Shown in pieces: positions 45,702 through 58,110 of a stretch of DNA of 64,000 nucleotides. This DNA is from Malus domestica. Lineage: Eukaryota; Streptophyta; Magnoliopsida; Rosales; Rosaceae. Within the stretch, counting starts at the first letter, position 1; each line of letters begins with the position of its first letter. The notes under the pieces are model-generated. The model had not been told where the DNA came from and did not search any database. It saw only the letters and a list, made by a program, of their open reading frames with translations. The translations under genes were made by a program, and so were the position numbers. Location: positions 9,184,001-9,248,000 of the forward strand of contig NC_091671.1 in the NCBI RefSeq assembly GCF_042453785.1, given 5' to 3'.

Positions 45702-48700
45702 CTATCCAAGAAAAGTGTTCCTAATGGAATGAAGTTCAGATGCAGCGTCATTGATATTCTTTAGTCGATCTGTTGCGGATTCCGCAGAACAAGCAATTCC
45801 AATTCTAACTATTGAACTCAAGCACACCTCAACTTTATGAGTTCTCCCACTGCATTGATTGGGATTCTCGTTCGTGCCTCCTTCGAGAAGTGGTGCGTCT
45901 GCAATCTCAGTAATTCGCCCGGGGAGAGCCATCTTGACAAAATTATGAAGGTTCAAGTTATCACCAAACATGTTGTCAGTTGGTCTCTTCCCTGTAAACA
46001 TCTCCAACAAAAGAATGCCAAAGCTGTAGACATCACCATTCGTTGACACCTCACTCCCCATGCCATACTCTACAATTCAAACATCACATTTGTGTATAAA
46101 TAGTTCAGTTTGAATTTTGTAAATTAAATACTCCAAAATAAAAAAGCAAATATAATGAAGTATATATCGAACATGTATATACCTGGAGCTGCATAACCAA
46201 CCGTTCCTCTTATTCCAACGGAACTTGTCTGACTCTGAATTGCTGAAACATTACTCGTTAATTGTGAGAGAAACCTTACTAATCCAAAGTCTGAAACATG
46301 GCCAGTCAATTCCTTGTCCAAGAGAACGTTGCTTGGCTTGAGATCACAATGAACTATTGGCATTTCACAATGATTATGAAGATAATCCAGTGCACAAGCA
46401 ACACCAATGGCAATTTCTAGCCTCTGAAAAAGACTTAAATTCTTGGGTACATGATCTCTTAACTCTTCAGTTCCAGTAGGTGGATGCAGCCACTCCTCTA
46501 AGCTCCCGTTGTCCATGAACTCATAAACTAGAGCCTTGAAATCATTACCATGAAAATCAACACTTGAACACACGGTTATAATCTTGACGAGATTTCGGTG
46601 CCTAATATTTCTCAAAGCTTCACATTCGGCTATGAAACTCCTCGAAGCTCCATGGCGTAACAAGTTAAACACCTTCACGGCAACAAGTTGAGCTTTATCA
46701 TCCTCATCAAGAACTCCTTTGTACACAAACCCAAAACTACCAGCACCAATTAAATTAGCCTCTGAGAACCCATCAGTAACTTTGAGTAGAGTAGCATATG
46801 ACACTTGCAAAATAGTGTTCCCCAAAGTGCTCAATGAAATTTCTTTCCTTTTCTTCCTTGACGAACAAAGAAAGAAATAGGAGAACACCATGGCTATTCC
46901 TAGAAGAGCAAGTCCAAATACTAAAGGGAGTATTAGTTTCAAGCTACGAGACAATCTTCGTTTCTTGGTCTCTTTAGACTTGCACTTGGGAAGCTTTAAA
47001 TTAGCAACAAGGCTGCACAGATTAGTGTTGCCAACAACTGAAATAGCACTCGCATTTTTGAAAACACCTCCAGTTGGTACCACTCCCCAAAATTGATTGA
47101 ATGATAAGTTCAAATTACTCAGGATTCTAAAGCCTTCTAAAAAATTTGGAATTTCACCTGAAAAATTATTGCGAGAAATGTCTAGATCTTGAATCCCTCT
47201 CACTGAACCCATAGACAAAGGAATGGACCCGTTGAAGAAGTTTCCTTGCAAATGCAGGACTTCTAAACTCTCACAACCACCAAGGCTACTGGGGAGTTCT
47301 CCAGATAACATGTTATCAGAAAGATAAAGTTCACTTAGACTTTGTAAATTCCCAACCTCCGGGGGAAGGGAACATGTGAAGAGGTTATTAGACAGGTCCA
47401 AAGAAATCGATAAGGAGGAGAGTCCAAAAACTTGTTTGGGTATTGTGCCGTTAAGAAGGTTATAAGAAAGATCCAACGCTTGCAACCCATGGCATTCACC
47501 CAGACCTGAAGGAATGCTGCCCTCAAGATGATTTCTATCCAATCCAAGATATATTAACTTGGTTAAATTTCTTAAGGAAGACGGAATATTTCCTGATAAT
47601 TTGTTATTGGAAAAATGTAATATTCCAAGGTTTGAAAGCTTACCCATGTCAGAGGGGATGTTACCTGTGAAGCTATTATTCCCCCAAAGCAACGATTCCA
47701 AGCTCACCAGATTCCCTATCCCAGATGGAATGCTTCCATATATTCGGTTAGAGTGAACCCAAAACGATTCAAGTTTGGTTGAGAGATTGGATATTGACAT
47801 GGGCAATGTCCCTCCAAAATTGTTGGTGCTAATAATCAGCCTTTGTAACTGGGTGGCATTGGTCAAGTCCGAGAGAAAACTTAAGTCACCATCTTTACCG
47901 CTTCCAATATTATTATATTCAATGTTGAAAAGCTTTTGGAGGTTGTGAAGCTTTTGGAGATTCGGTACCCGTCCGATTAGGTTGTTACTCCCAACATCAA
48001 AATACCAAACACTTGTGACGTTGGATATTGAGGGAGGTATGGACCCGGTAAGTTGGTTTGAGGCGACGCTGAAGAATCTGAGATTAGGAAGACTTTTGCC
48101 AATATCTGATGGAATACTCCCTTGAATTTGGTTACCTCCTATGAAAAAATGTAACAAGAGAAGAGAGGTTATAAATGGAGGAAGGGATGCTACCAGACAA
48201 CTGATTTAACCCCAATCCCAAGAAGGTTAATTTTTTCAATTGGCCAAGAGAACTGGGGATGTTTCCCATCAAGTTATTACTAAGAAGACTTGCTGACTGG
48301 AGAGACGAAAGGTTCCCTAAAGAAGGAGGGACCTGTCCCGTTATATTATTAAAGCTTAATGAAAATTTTTGCAGCTTCGACAACAATCCAATTTTTGAAG
48401 GAATTTTACCCACCAACTTGTTGCGAGAGAAATTCACATGGATAAGGTTGAAGCAATATGATATATTGTGAGGAATACTGCCACTAAACGAGTTAACGTC
48501 TAATCGCAATACATGCAATCTACGCAAATTCCCAATTTGTGGAGGAATTTCATAACTGAAGCTGTTGTTTTGGAGCCACAGCTCCCTTAGAAAACTTAGA
48601 TTTCCTATGTTTGGGGATAGTTTCCCTACCAGATTTTGAGATTGCAGGTCCAGGTTAGTGACCCTTTGGCGATGTCGACCGCACGTCACACCACGCCACA

Positions 48701-48902
48701 TGCAAAAGTGCACGGATTCGTTCCAGGAGCTCATCACGTTGTAATTATGGAGATCTTGCTTTATTTGAGCTTTGATGGCAAGCAACGCCAGCCTATCCGT
48801 CGCATTCCCTCCGAGTCCCGATTGTAGGGAGCTCCAACAACAAACGAACACTGCACTGAAAAGCAAGTATATTAAGATCAATTTCAAAACCAAAACCCCC
48901 AT
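45702..48902 (-). pseudogene. LRR-XII receptor-like kinase, copy B with one frameshift
   Basis: Exons 46183-48902 and 45702-46069 use the same 113-bp intron position as copy A. Signal peptide, cap (FCMWRGVTC), 22 LRRs, transmembrane helix and kinase ([29 protein letters not shown]) are all present. The single defect is one extra T on the coding strand in a homopolymer at 48144-48149 within LRR 8, which puts the first 250 or so codons out of frame with the rest. Glycine loop GAGSFGFVYKG differs from copy A by Ser to Phe. The defect is either a very recent pseudogenisation or an assembly error; an RNA or resequencing check would decide. If read through, it would be a non-RD receptor like its sister. 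Confidence 0.88.
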
Positions 48903-49061
48903 TCCTGATCTGGTTAACTATATAAGTAGAGAGAGAAGCAGAAAGAAATAGAGAGATGGGTGTTGAGTTCTGAGTTTGGTGAGTTCCATTTGTTGCTTGA
49001 CAAGGAAATTTATAGAAGGATAGGATCATAGGAGGAACTTACACCACAGTTTATGGTTCTT

Positions 49062-49227
49062 GAAATTCAAATATGAGAAGGAATATTAGGACCTATTGTC
49101 TGGCACTTTCTGTACGCCAAGGACCAAGACCATTAAAGCACCTTGAAATTCCAATATGAGAAGGAATATTAGGACCTATTGTCTGGCACTTTCTGTACGC
49201 CAAGGACCAAGACCATTAAAGCACCTT
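49062..49227. repeat. 83-bp tandem duplication in RLK copy B upstream region
   Basis: Two head-to-tail copies of a unit starting GAAATTCAAATATGAGAAGG and ending GACCATTAAAGCACCTT. Unit A has one copy (27508-27590). It lies about 160 bp upstream of the RLK start, in the likely promoter or leader. Confidence 0.88.
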
Positions 49228-49490
49228 GATTCCAGGAGCTGACTGGAACCATTTGGCAACCATCCAAAATGAAAAAGACAAATACATGGAATCCTATATT
49301 TTGGTTACATCAGACGTCACGCTGGTGTCAATATGAAAGTTTGAAGTCTCTACATTTTTTGAGGGGCTGGACTGTGAGATTGCTGATTTTCTCATAGTTC
49401 CCCTAAAGTACCATTGCAAGAAAGCTTGTTGTGGATGCAACCTTTCTAAATATTGTAACAGTTACCAGTTAGATCAAGCTTTCTTAATTT

Positions 49491-50246
49491 TTAAACTTCA
49501 TGGGGGCTCAAGACTCGAGAGCATTGATTGAAAATTGTAACATGAAGGTTTAAGTCCCCATTAAACACATTGGCAGTGGGTCTCTTCCTTGTAAACATCT
49601 CCTGCAAGAGAATTTCAAAACTGTAGACATATCCAGTTATTAACGCCTCACTTCCCATACCATACTCTGCCATTCAAACATCAGAAAATATTGTTAGCAA
49701 ATTGAGAACAAAATAGTTGAATTATGCAAAATTTAAAAATTAAAAAAAAAAGGATATTGTGGAGAGGATGTGAATATTTACCTAAAATCACATAACCAAT
49801 CATTCTTGTTAGTCCAGTGGAACTTGTCTGATTTGTTGAAGCTTTTGTACTGGTCAGTTGTGAGAGAAACCTTGCTAATCAAAGTCAGAAACATGTCCAG
49901 TCGACATGTTGTCCAAAAGAACAGTACTTGGTTTCAGATCACAATGAACTATCGGTGTTTCGGAGTGATTATGAAGATAATCGACTAATATAAAACAAGC
50001 AACATCTATGGAAATGCTGAGCCTTTGCAAAAGATTTAAACTCTTGGGTGCCTCTCTTGCTTCTTCAATATCAGTCGGTGGATGCAGCCACCTCTCTAAG
50101 CTTCCTTTTTCCATGTACTCATAAACCAAAGCCTTGAAATCATTACCAAGAGAATCAACACTTGAACATGCAGTTATAATTCTGACGAGATTTCGAAGCT
50201 TGAAATTTCTCAAAGCCTCACATTCATATAAAGAACAATATGCCAA
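49491..50246 (-). pseudogene. LRR-RLK kinase relic, upstream of the full gene (unit B)
   Basis: Paralogue of 27853-28604. It reads YECEALRNFKLRNLVRIITA, LVYEYMEKGSLERWLHPPTD and [20 protein letters not shown], then the same lost base at DFG, and after the intron EYGMGSEALITGYVYSFEIL with the same early stop. The shared DFG lesion proves inactivation before the unit duplicated. Confidence 0.82.
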
Positions 50247-50992
50247 TACAAAACCAATTTATAGTACTAGCAAAGTACATTGTAGAAGTAATTTCCTGAC
50301 TCAGAATTTTGTGAGTCATTTCTTAAATTACGTTTCTTGATGGCATAAGATTAAACGGAAAACTAGAACGACTGAATGCAACCATGATCGTATTAATAAG
50401 CAAGCACTTCTATCTATCAAATATTAAGGCGGAAGTTAATTTACCAAACAATAAATATTTTGTGACTTGCAATTCCATTTTGACGTAGGGACACTGCTCA
50501 AATAATGACACCAGGAACAGTGATTGTTTAGATTGACCACTTGAAAAAGAGTATACCTGTAAAAAAACATGACGACTGTTAGAAAATGCCTGCATATTCT
50601 GATACTACATAGATACGAGGAAAATGAACTTTTATTTCCAATAACAAAACAACAACCTGCCAACACATACAACCCAAAACAACAAAGTAGAAGCCGCTAT
50701 CAACAAAGTGACCAATTAGTACCACACAGAGAACAGCGATAACGATAACACAATGCCTTCTCCAAACCATTCTGATTAGAAACAAGCAGATACAGAGACT
50801 ATTTGCAATGACAATAATGAAGACATATTACAGGACACATGATATCTACATATCTACACAAAATCCAGTTCTCTGATTTGATTAAAAAAAAAAAATGTGC
50901 ACGAGCAAACTGTGGCTACCAGATTCTCATGCAGGGAATTGATTAGGTTCATGAAGTCAAAAAATTAAATCAGACATCGAGGAGGAGCTTAC

Positions 50993-52310
50993 CCAACAAT
51001 CAATAGTATCAAAGAGAGGACCCACAATACATATTGATACGTATTGTGTTTAGATTTAACTAGAGTACTAACACGTCCAGGGGGAGCATTCCGATGGGTA
51101 AGCCATTTAAACAGGGGGCGGATCAAAAACAAAATCCAAGAAGAAATCTGGAGACAAATCCTCCAACTTGAGCAAAGTTGTCCACGTGTGGTAGAATTCC
51201 CACTGCTAAGTTTATTATGATGATGAAAAGGAGAGTAAGCCATGCTGCTAACTGTGGATAGAAATCTGAAACTGTAAGATCAAAGGGTCATGCACATACT
51301 ATAAAGAGGTGCATCATTGAGTATACAGAAACTTTATTTACCTTATTTACATACATTGTCCAATTTGATATGAGCTCTGAAAGCATGCTTCCGAGTAAAC
51401 CAAAAAGTGCACCAGAAGCACCAACAGAAATACCATATTGAATAAAAAGAGCTGAAAGCAAACTCCCACCAAAACCAGACGTGAGATATAGGAAACCAAT
51501 TCGAACTGCCGAAGAACAAATCAGAAAAACATTAGAATTTCAAACCAATTAGTTAAAACAGTTACATGATGTAGATCAGCATCAAACTATTATTTTTTCA
51601 ATCTTTTCAAATAGACGGCATCTTGAAACATTTCAAAATGAGGCGCCATGTCTACATGTACAGGATATCCAAAACAATCCTAGTTCCCACAAATGTGATG
51701 GAAAACTGAAATAATCTCTCAGCTTCCGTTTCAAGCAATTTTATTCTGTAAAATGGAATACTATGTCTAAAACTAAAGTTTGAACCCCATCTTTGGTGTA
51801 TAAACTATTTTCTTTGCTCACCGCTGAATAAAACGTCCTCTTGTTTCCATCAAACCTAGCAACATACTGGTGTAAGTTACAATGCAACCAACACTACATG
51901 ACCACTACTCTAGGATTACAATTCAATAAACAAATGCATAGAAATCCTCTGTAGATTAATCGCAAGGTAGCTAAAGCCATCCGGAAAGTGTTTCTCTTCT
52001 AGATTTATGAAAGAAGTTTTGCACTTGGTAACTAATTTATTATTCTACAACTTATGCCGTGTGCTTTATCTTTTACTACAAACACTTATGGATGTGGCCA
52101 TACATGCATGATAACATATATGAAGCTAAAAATCCAGATGCATGCCAAATCCAAATTCTTGCTCAAGCCGAATTCCAATGAATACAAGACTCAGCATATT
52201 GGCAAGCACATGGAAAACTCCAGCATGTAACCACATACATGAGATCAGCCGCCATCCCTGGTGTTGATGAACCACTCCCACTCTCTGCGCGTCTAGAGCA
52301 CCCATCTTTT
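50993..52310 (-). pseudogene. Rhomboid-like protease, copy C, catalytic His lost
   Basis: Exon 52146-52310 encodes [17 protein letters not shown] and [19 protein letters not shown], with a GC donor. Exon 51342-51505 (AG acceptor, GT donor) encodes [18 protein letters not shown] and [17 protein letters not shown] with the catalytic Ser. Exon 50993-51265 encodes [20 protein letters not shown], in which the family's invariant catalytic His is Gln, then a one-base deletion (GGATTTTG for GGATTTTTG) shifts the frame. The tail [18 protein letters not shown] and NTYQYVLWVLSLILLIVG is still readable in the new frame. No N-terminal exon was found. Best preserved of the three copies, but without a catalytic dyad. 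Confidence 0.85.
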
Positions 52311-54180
52311 CTAACCTTTAGGATGAAAACACATGAGAAACAAGTTAGATATGCAACTGAGACCTATTGACCCTTATGGGGCATGTCTACAGCTCTTATT
52401 TCCAAACAGATGATAGCTCTCTCGCCCTTGTAGTGCTACTTTTAGCAGTTATAGACTTTGGATGGTGCATACCGAAATGAGCACATTAAACAGCTTAAAA
52501 GAATGACAAAACAAACAAGTCCTTTAAATGCATACCCGCTCTTACCAGATCGTTCTACCATGATCGTTCTACCATTGGCCTCACAGACCAAGGAAAGTCA
52601 AACGAAAATTTTGAAACCAAGTCGCTAAAGAACACTAATGTAAAACTTTAAGCCTATAACATACTACAGGGGACATTTTGATTAACATAGCAATCTAATC
52701 AAACCAAGTAGTTCACTACTGTAGCTTTTCGAGCACCTTTCTTTATTGTTCAAGCATTTCCGATACGCCGACATCAAATAGACATCAAGCATTGCCTGAG
52801 TGTCACTAAATACCTAAAACCCTCATTACCTCTCAAGCTCCTTTAAGTTTCTCAACTAATCGTAGATTCGCTTCTATATTCACTAGGTTTCCCAAGTCCA
52901 ACATTTGATTAAAAGCAGAATTACATCAAGCTTCATGCAGTTCAACTATTTTCTTTACACATATATCTAATATAACCAAAATTCCAAATCCACCAACTCA
53001 GAAAATTTGCCAAATTTTTTGTAAAAACATAACTTTCACAATTACTCCTACCTAAATGGGTCTCAACCTTGATTGATCCCACTCTAATTTCACAAAACAA
53101 ATCAAACGAGTCCAACCATCCAACCCTCCTCATCATAATTTCACCAAAAACACACAAACGAAAGCAACTTACATTAAATAGGACCGCCACTGCATCAGTT
53201 CCCCACAATCCACAACTAAAATTTTCCAAATTTCCACATGCGAGCACCCAACAAATTCCGAAACACAAATTTCAACCCAAAACTGCAAACCCCAACAAAT
53301 TTAAACACAGAAACTAATAAAAGGGTGAAGCTTTACGTGGTTGAAGACGGCCCAAGATGTGGGTTTTCCTTGAAGGGCTGAAAGGAGAGGCGATGAGATT
53401 TTCAGCCACGGTATTAGGCTATTAGCAATATCTGTTTAGATTTTTGTTCAAGTGTGAACTTTGTAAGTTTTTTATATTTTTTTTGGATTTTTTACCATAG
53501 AATTAATCCTGATCATTGAATTTTTCAAAATTTTAATATCAAATGCGCCACAAAGAGCACAACATCATCTTTTTAAATTTCTTATATCTTTTGAAATTTA
53601 ATGATCCGGATCAACAAACGGTTGAAAATCCAACAGCTGTGGGGTGCCCAGATTGGAGCCGTTTGGTTCACATCGGTGCACAGGATTGGGTGCCCAACTT
53701 TAAATTTTAATTAAAAAAATATTTACTAACTTTATTTAAGTGAATTTGGGCTTCCTTGGTCTTTTTGGCAACTCACATTTTGTTGTACACCCACCAATAT
53801 GCTTAAATAATGAACTTTTATTATTACTAATTTCAATCATGTTTAACATATAATAAAATTTGAAAGGACCAGTTAGTATTAAGCACTAGTAGTATTCTTC
53901 TTCACTTGTAAGTGAGAAGTTTTAGGTTTGATTCTCGACAAAAACGAATTTAAACCACATTATGGTGGTTGTGCTTGTTCCATCACCAATGGTTGCATCA
54001 TGTCTGGTGTTTGATTTTTTCTACTCGGATAATTCATGTAGCGATCTATTCATGTCACAGCCATCGCTGGGTCAACGAAACTGTGATGCAAAATTTGAAA
54101 ACACATTAGAGTCAATAAGGATCATTAACATGCTCTTACAATGATTATGAACATTAATTTTGTCATTAGACGTGAGATAA
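52311..54180. other. Upstream region of rhomboid copy C
   Basis: This is collinear with 844-2745 of unit A. It holds the SINE head fragment at 53874-53968 and the same C-rich leader-like stretch near 53330-53420. The minus frame 52942-53268 is differently broken in unit A and was not called. Confidence 0.45.
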
Positions 54181-54349
54181 AAAAAAAAAGTCGTACCCAG
54201 TGCACAAGGCTCCCGCTTTACGCAGGGTCTAGGAGAGGTGAATGTCGGCTAGCCTTACCCCCATTTATGGAGAGGCTGCTCCCAAGTCTCGAACCCGAGA
54301 CCTACCGCTCATGGGCGAAGGCACTTGCCATCGCACCAAATGCGACCTC
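54181..54349 (-). mobile_element. Au-type SINE
   Basis: On the minus strand it starts GAGGTCGCATTTGGTGCGAT, carries GGTTCGAGACTTGGGAGCAG (pol III B-box-like), and ends TGCACTGGGTACGACT followed by poly-T. This is the characteristic order of the plant Au SINE family. Absent from unit A at the corresponding place (about 2741). The neighbouring 67 bp (ATTGTTAATTTTTTTAAAAC and onward) are tandemly duplicated immediately to its right (54354-54450). Confidence 0.82.
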
Positions 54350-54468
54350 ATGCAATTGTTAATTTTTTTAAAACAAGTATCTCATCACTTGTGCCCGGAA
54401 CACCACATACTATTGTTAATTTTTTTAAAACAAGTATCTCATCACTTGTATAGCGACACATAGTGAAC

Positions 54469-56985
54469 TGTAAACTATATTGCAAAAGATGAAGATTGGT
54501 ACAGAGGAAGAGAAAGCATTGGTAAAGAGAAACAAAAGAGATTGTATTGATTGATTAGAGGAAATGTATACAAATAAACTTAATGAAAATAATAGTTATA
54601 CTATCCCTTATATAGCCATATACTAGCAAAAGTGCCTGCGCGATGCTGCGGGTTTTAAAACTGTATAAAATACGTAAAAAGTTATAATGTGTATATACAC
54701 TATTTACATATATATGGGACTCTATTTACAACCCTAAAGAAAGGTTTCAACTTCCACATAACAAAAACAGTTGGCACAAATCTTACTAAGAATTCTAATA
54801 TATATGAAGGGATCCCGTAGATGACATTGTATTAAGCATAAACTGACCAACACAAACCATACAATTGATATTCACATCAATCAGCTACCAGTACTTTGTG
54901 AAAATAGATAAGTACAAAAATTATAGATCTTGGTTTATACATTTGTTGTATAAACTTGAACTAATAAATGAACCTCAAAGTTATCAGAAGTGTTTAAATT
55001 GGAAATAACAGATTCATAGGAGTTTGTCCAATTATATTCAATACCAGTAAAGCATACCATGACACCATGTTACAAGGAACAAAGAAAAAATTATATAAAC
55101 AATTGAAACAATATAATTGTAAATTTAAGTTATGTGATCTATGGTTAAAAAGTATGTAAACAACCTGGATATCAAGAAATTAAAAGTAAGTTAAAATTAT
55201 ATAACAATTTGGCCAAAATGAGAATGTAGAATTAAAATTAGTAAAAATTTATGGACAAAGATCAGTTAAAGTACTGTAACAACACGTGAAAATAGCAAAG
55301 ATGGAAATTGATGTATCATTTGACAAAATGAAATGGTGTGATGTTCAAAGATTGGAAAAGCATTGTAAAAAGTACAACACTAAATTGCCAATTTCTTCCC
55401 CAGAATGATACGTTTCAGATTCCATGGAGAAGGTCCAAAACGAAGGTTTCTTTCTACTCATAATTTTACTCAAGAAATTACCACAACATCCTCCTTTTGC
55501 CAACTACATTGTTGAGAATTTGGAGATTACAAAGTCACCAAAAGACTCCAAATAATTTCTTGGATGAAAACAATAGCTTTCCCAAACAACTCCACCTCTG
55601 CAAATTTGTTAGTTTTAGTTGTTGGCCAGTTCTTGCATCCAAGACACCAACCCCCTAATCCCCTGCTCTAACCCACCAATTATGAGAGAGAGAGAGAGAG
55701 AGACTCAATTAAAAAATTTGGAAAGAGAGGAGAACCAACATTTCTCTTCTAATACACACCCAAATTTGTGATCCACATTTAATATCAATTTCGTCTCCCT
55801 AGGAGTGCAAGAATGCTCAAAAAATTATAGCAATGGAAAAAGCAGGCAGGATTATCAGAAAATGAGTAGAAAAAAACCTTGAGGCATCCATCTAAATGAA
55901 ATCACACAAAGCAAAGAAACATTTGATAAAAGCACAACTGCCTTATCAAATTTTGAGATATCAACCGAAATGAATTCACACAAAATCAAACTCAACAAAA
56001 ACACAAATTCCAATGATTTAAATAAGAAATGCATACAGAATAATGAAGAAGTGGAGGCAGGGAAACCATACCCAAAACATCGGTTCCAGCTCCTGCCAAA
56101 TTTCAGATTTTTCAACAGAGGACGTCAAAGGCAGAATCCTCTTTTAGCCAGCAAAGCCTCGACAACACTACAACTCACCGTAAAACCAAACCGTTAGGGT
56201 TTCGTTCGTTCAAATCAATAAAAATCCAAAAAAAAAAAAATCACACACAACTATTATAAAACGCACCTGGGTTCAATGGACTTTATCGGACAATAACCTG
56301 AAAACAGGCCGTTCCCAAGCTGGGCTGAAAATTCGTCGGAAATCCGGCGACAACACCGGTATGACAGACGCAAAAAGAGACAAAGTCTTCCCAGCAATTG
56401 CAAGTTCAAGATAAAACCTTGGAAACCAATTTTATGAGTTTCCACAGAACGTCAACAAATCTACGTTCACAGGGATGCACGACTTCTTTGAAAACGGAGA
56501 CCGCAAACGAAATCCCCAAAAAACAAAAATAAGGAACGCAGGATTTTCCAACAAAGGATAAAACTTTAAAGGCCAATTTCGTGAATATTTTGTGAAATAA
56601 AGTACAGAGGATTTGAGAGGAACGCAAGCTTTTAGAAGAACAGAAGGCAAAATAAGACGGATCGAAGCAGAGATTGGCGAGAGAGAAAAGCCAACAGAAA
56701 GGCAAGGGGAAGAAAAAACCTAATCGAAGGCTAAAGAAGTAGGACGATGGACCCGTGCCCAACTTGGGCAAAAAGGCCATTTCACTGCACCGAGAAGAGA
56801 ACAGAACGGGGAACCAAGAAGAAATAGAGGGCAATTTCGCCATTTCACTGTTAATGAACAGTGTTAAGAAACTAAGTTTTAGTATATATAATTTCAATTA
56901 CAATAATATCCTTCTAACTATACTAACAAACTCTCCTACTATAATAGTGTGGCATTTCTGTTATTACTAAACATTTCTGTTATTA
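54469..56985 (-). mobile_element. Composite insertion: LTR-like outer element with a Helitron-like core
   Basis: It is absent from unit A and flanked by the 5-bp repeat TGAAC (54464-54468 and 56986-56990). Read on the minus strand, the last 150 bp (ending TTGCAATATAGTTTACA) look like the R/U5 end of a copia-type LTR. The first 60-90 bp hold a possible LTR start at TGTTAGTATAGTTAG. Between them lies the candidate Helitron 54623-56891. The outermost left end (minus strand) reads TAATAACAG, not TG, so the outer element's class is uncertain. Confidence 0.5.
54623..56891 (-). mobile_element. Helitron-like element, non-autonomous (candidate)
   Basis: On the minus strand its 3' end reads CCCGCAGCATCGCGCAGGCA, then CTTTTGCTAG. 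This is a short GC-rich hairpin a few bases before CTAG, as in Helitrons. The flanks are A on one side and T on the other, the expected AT target. The 5' end reads TTATATATACTAAAAC instead of the canonical TC start. A palindrome CACTGTTAATGAACAGTG lies at about 56846-56863. No Rep/helicase is encoded; a (GA)n run is at 55685-55702. Minus frames in 56400-56900 resemble nothing known. Confidence 0.4.
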
Positions 56986-56990
56986 TGAAC

Positions 56991-58110
56991 CACTCATTGA
57001 AAACCCTCTCCTTATGTTGGTTGGCACAAATAAATGACAGTGTGCGTTACTAATTCTTATGAGGCTACATACAATGTTTGTAACGTGGCAGTTATTTATT
57101 CATAAATAAATATTGGAACGAAAAAAATTAAAAAAGAATAAAAACAACATAAGAATTGTTTTAGTTCTGAAAAATACACATAAAATTTCAACAGATAAAA
57201 ATAAAATTACCTTCGTTTGAAAGTAGATGTTTGAAAGTAGGATTGATGATAGATTCACCAAACAAATTTCCCTTTTGTATCAGTGTACTGTGTACAGGCA
57301 GAATTATGATTGAAAATTAAAAAATAAAAAATAAAAACTTTATTCTTGACTACAATGTAAGAATAATTTAGAGGTTAGGTAAACTCGATTTGCAAAAGTG
57401 TTGTGAGTATAAAAATTAACGGCAAGAGCATTTGGTAGATGTGTATGTATAGAGGTTGTGAATGTGTATAATGACCAAACAGGACATAGTTCTAATTAAG
57501 ATAAAAATGTTGGGTTGTTACTAATTATACCTCTGGTAAATCAACGATTAGATGATTAGTTTGAACAATAAGCTATGCATTCCAGTTGTAGAATCTTTAA
57601 AGGATGGGTTTGAAATTTGATACTATATATGGTAAAGATAGAATTTCAAAATCTGCAATATTCCATTTTTTCAAACTTGTCTTTGTTTATTTCCTGATTT
57701 TTTTTCATTTCCTACCATATCAGATTATATTATATTTATCCTACTATCTTAGAAAATTTTCAATATCGTAAATGCAAATAAGCAAAATCTTATATACTTT
57801 ATTTTTTTGCTTCAATTTCTTTCATATTTATGCAGAAAATTTTATAACTATGCAAAGAAAAATACAAACATGTAGGACTAGAATTGCAAAATCCCTAGTA
57901 TTGCATTTTTGTACAATTTCCTTTTGTGAATTTTCCATTTTTCATTTCCTAGCATATCAAGTTTTATATTATTTTATAATCTTTATGTCTTTGCAGAAAT
58001 GTTCCTTATATATCAGATTGGTTTCTTAAATTTGCAATTGTACATATAATTACCAAAACGATAAAAATTGCTATGCTTATCAAATGTATGTGGTAAAGTA
58101 TGGACCATTA
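56991..58110. other. AT-rich intergenic DNA of unit C
   Basis: This is collinear with 2931-4363 of unit A, minus the MITE at 3569-3782 and a small internal deletion. The empty MITE target is at 57613-57621. No gene. Confidence 0.6.

Larger units (their letters stand above)
29769..51410. repeat. Segmental tandem duplication, unit B
   Basis: Second paralogous unit, about 21.6 kb. It starts at the interrupted catalytic exon of the rhomboid gene. It is collinear with unit A but lacks the material corresponding to about 1980-5880 of A. Its private insertions are a Cassandra LTR, a truncated CACTA element and MITEs at 34372-34579 and 42401-42892. It retains about 1.7 kb (39447-41190) that unit A has lost. 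Confidence 0.9.

Noticed and set aside
56406..56897. 163-codon minus-strand frame
   Set aside because: Inside the Helitron-like insertion, Phe/Ser/Leu-rich, no motif; probably non-coding cargo.
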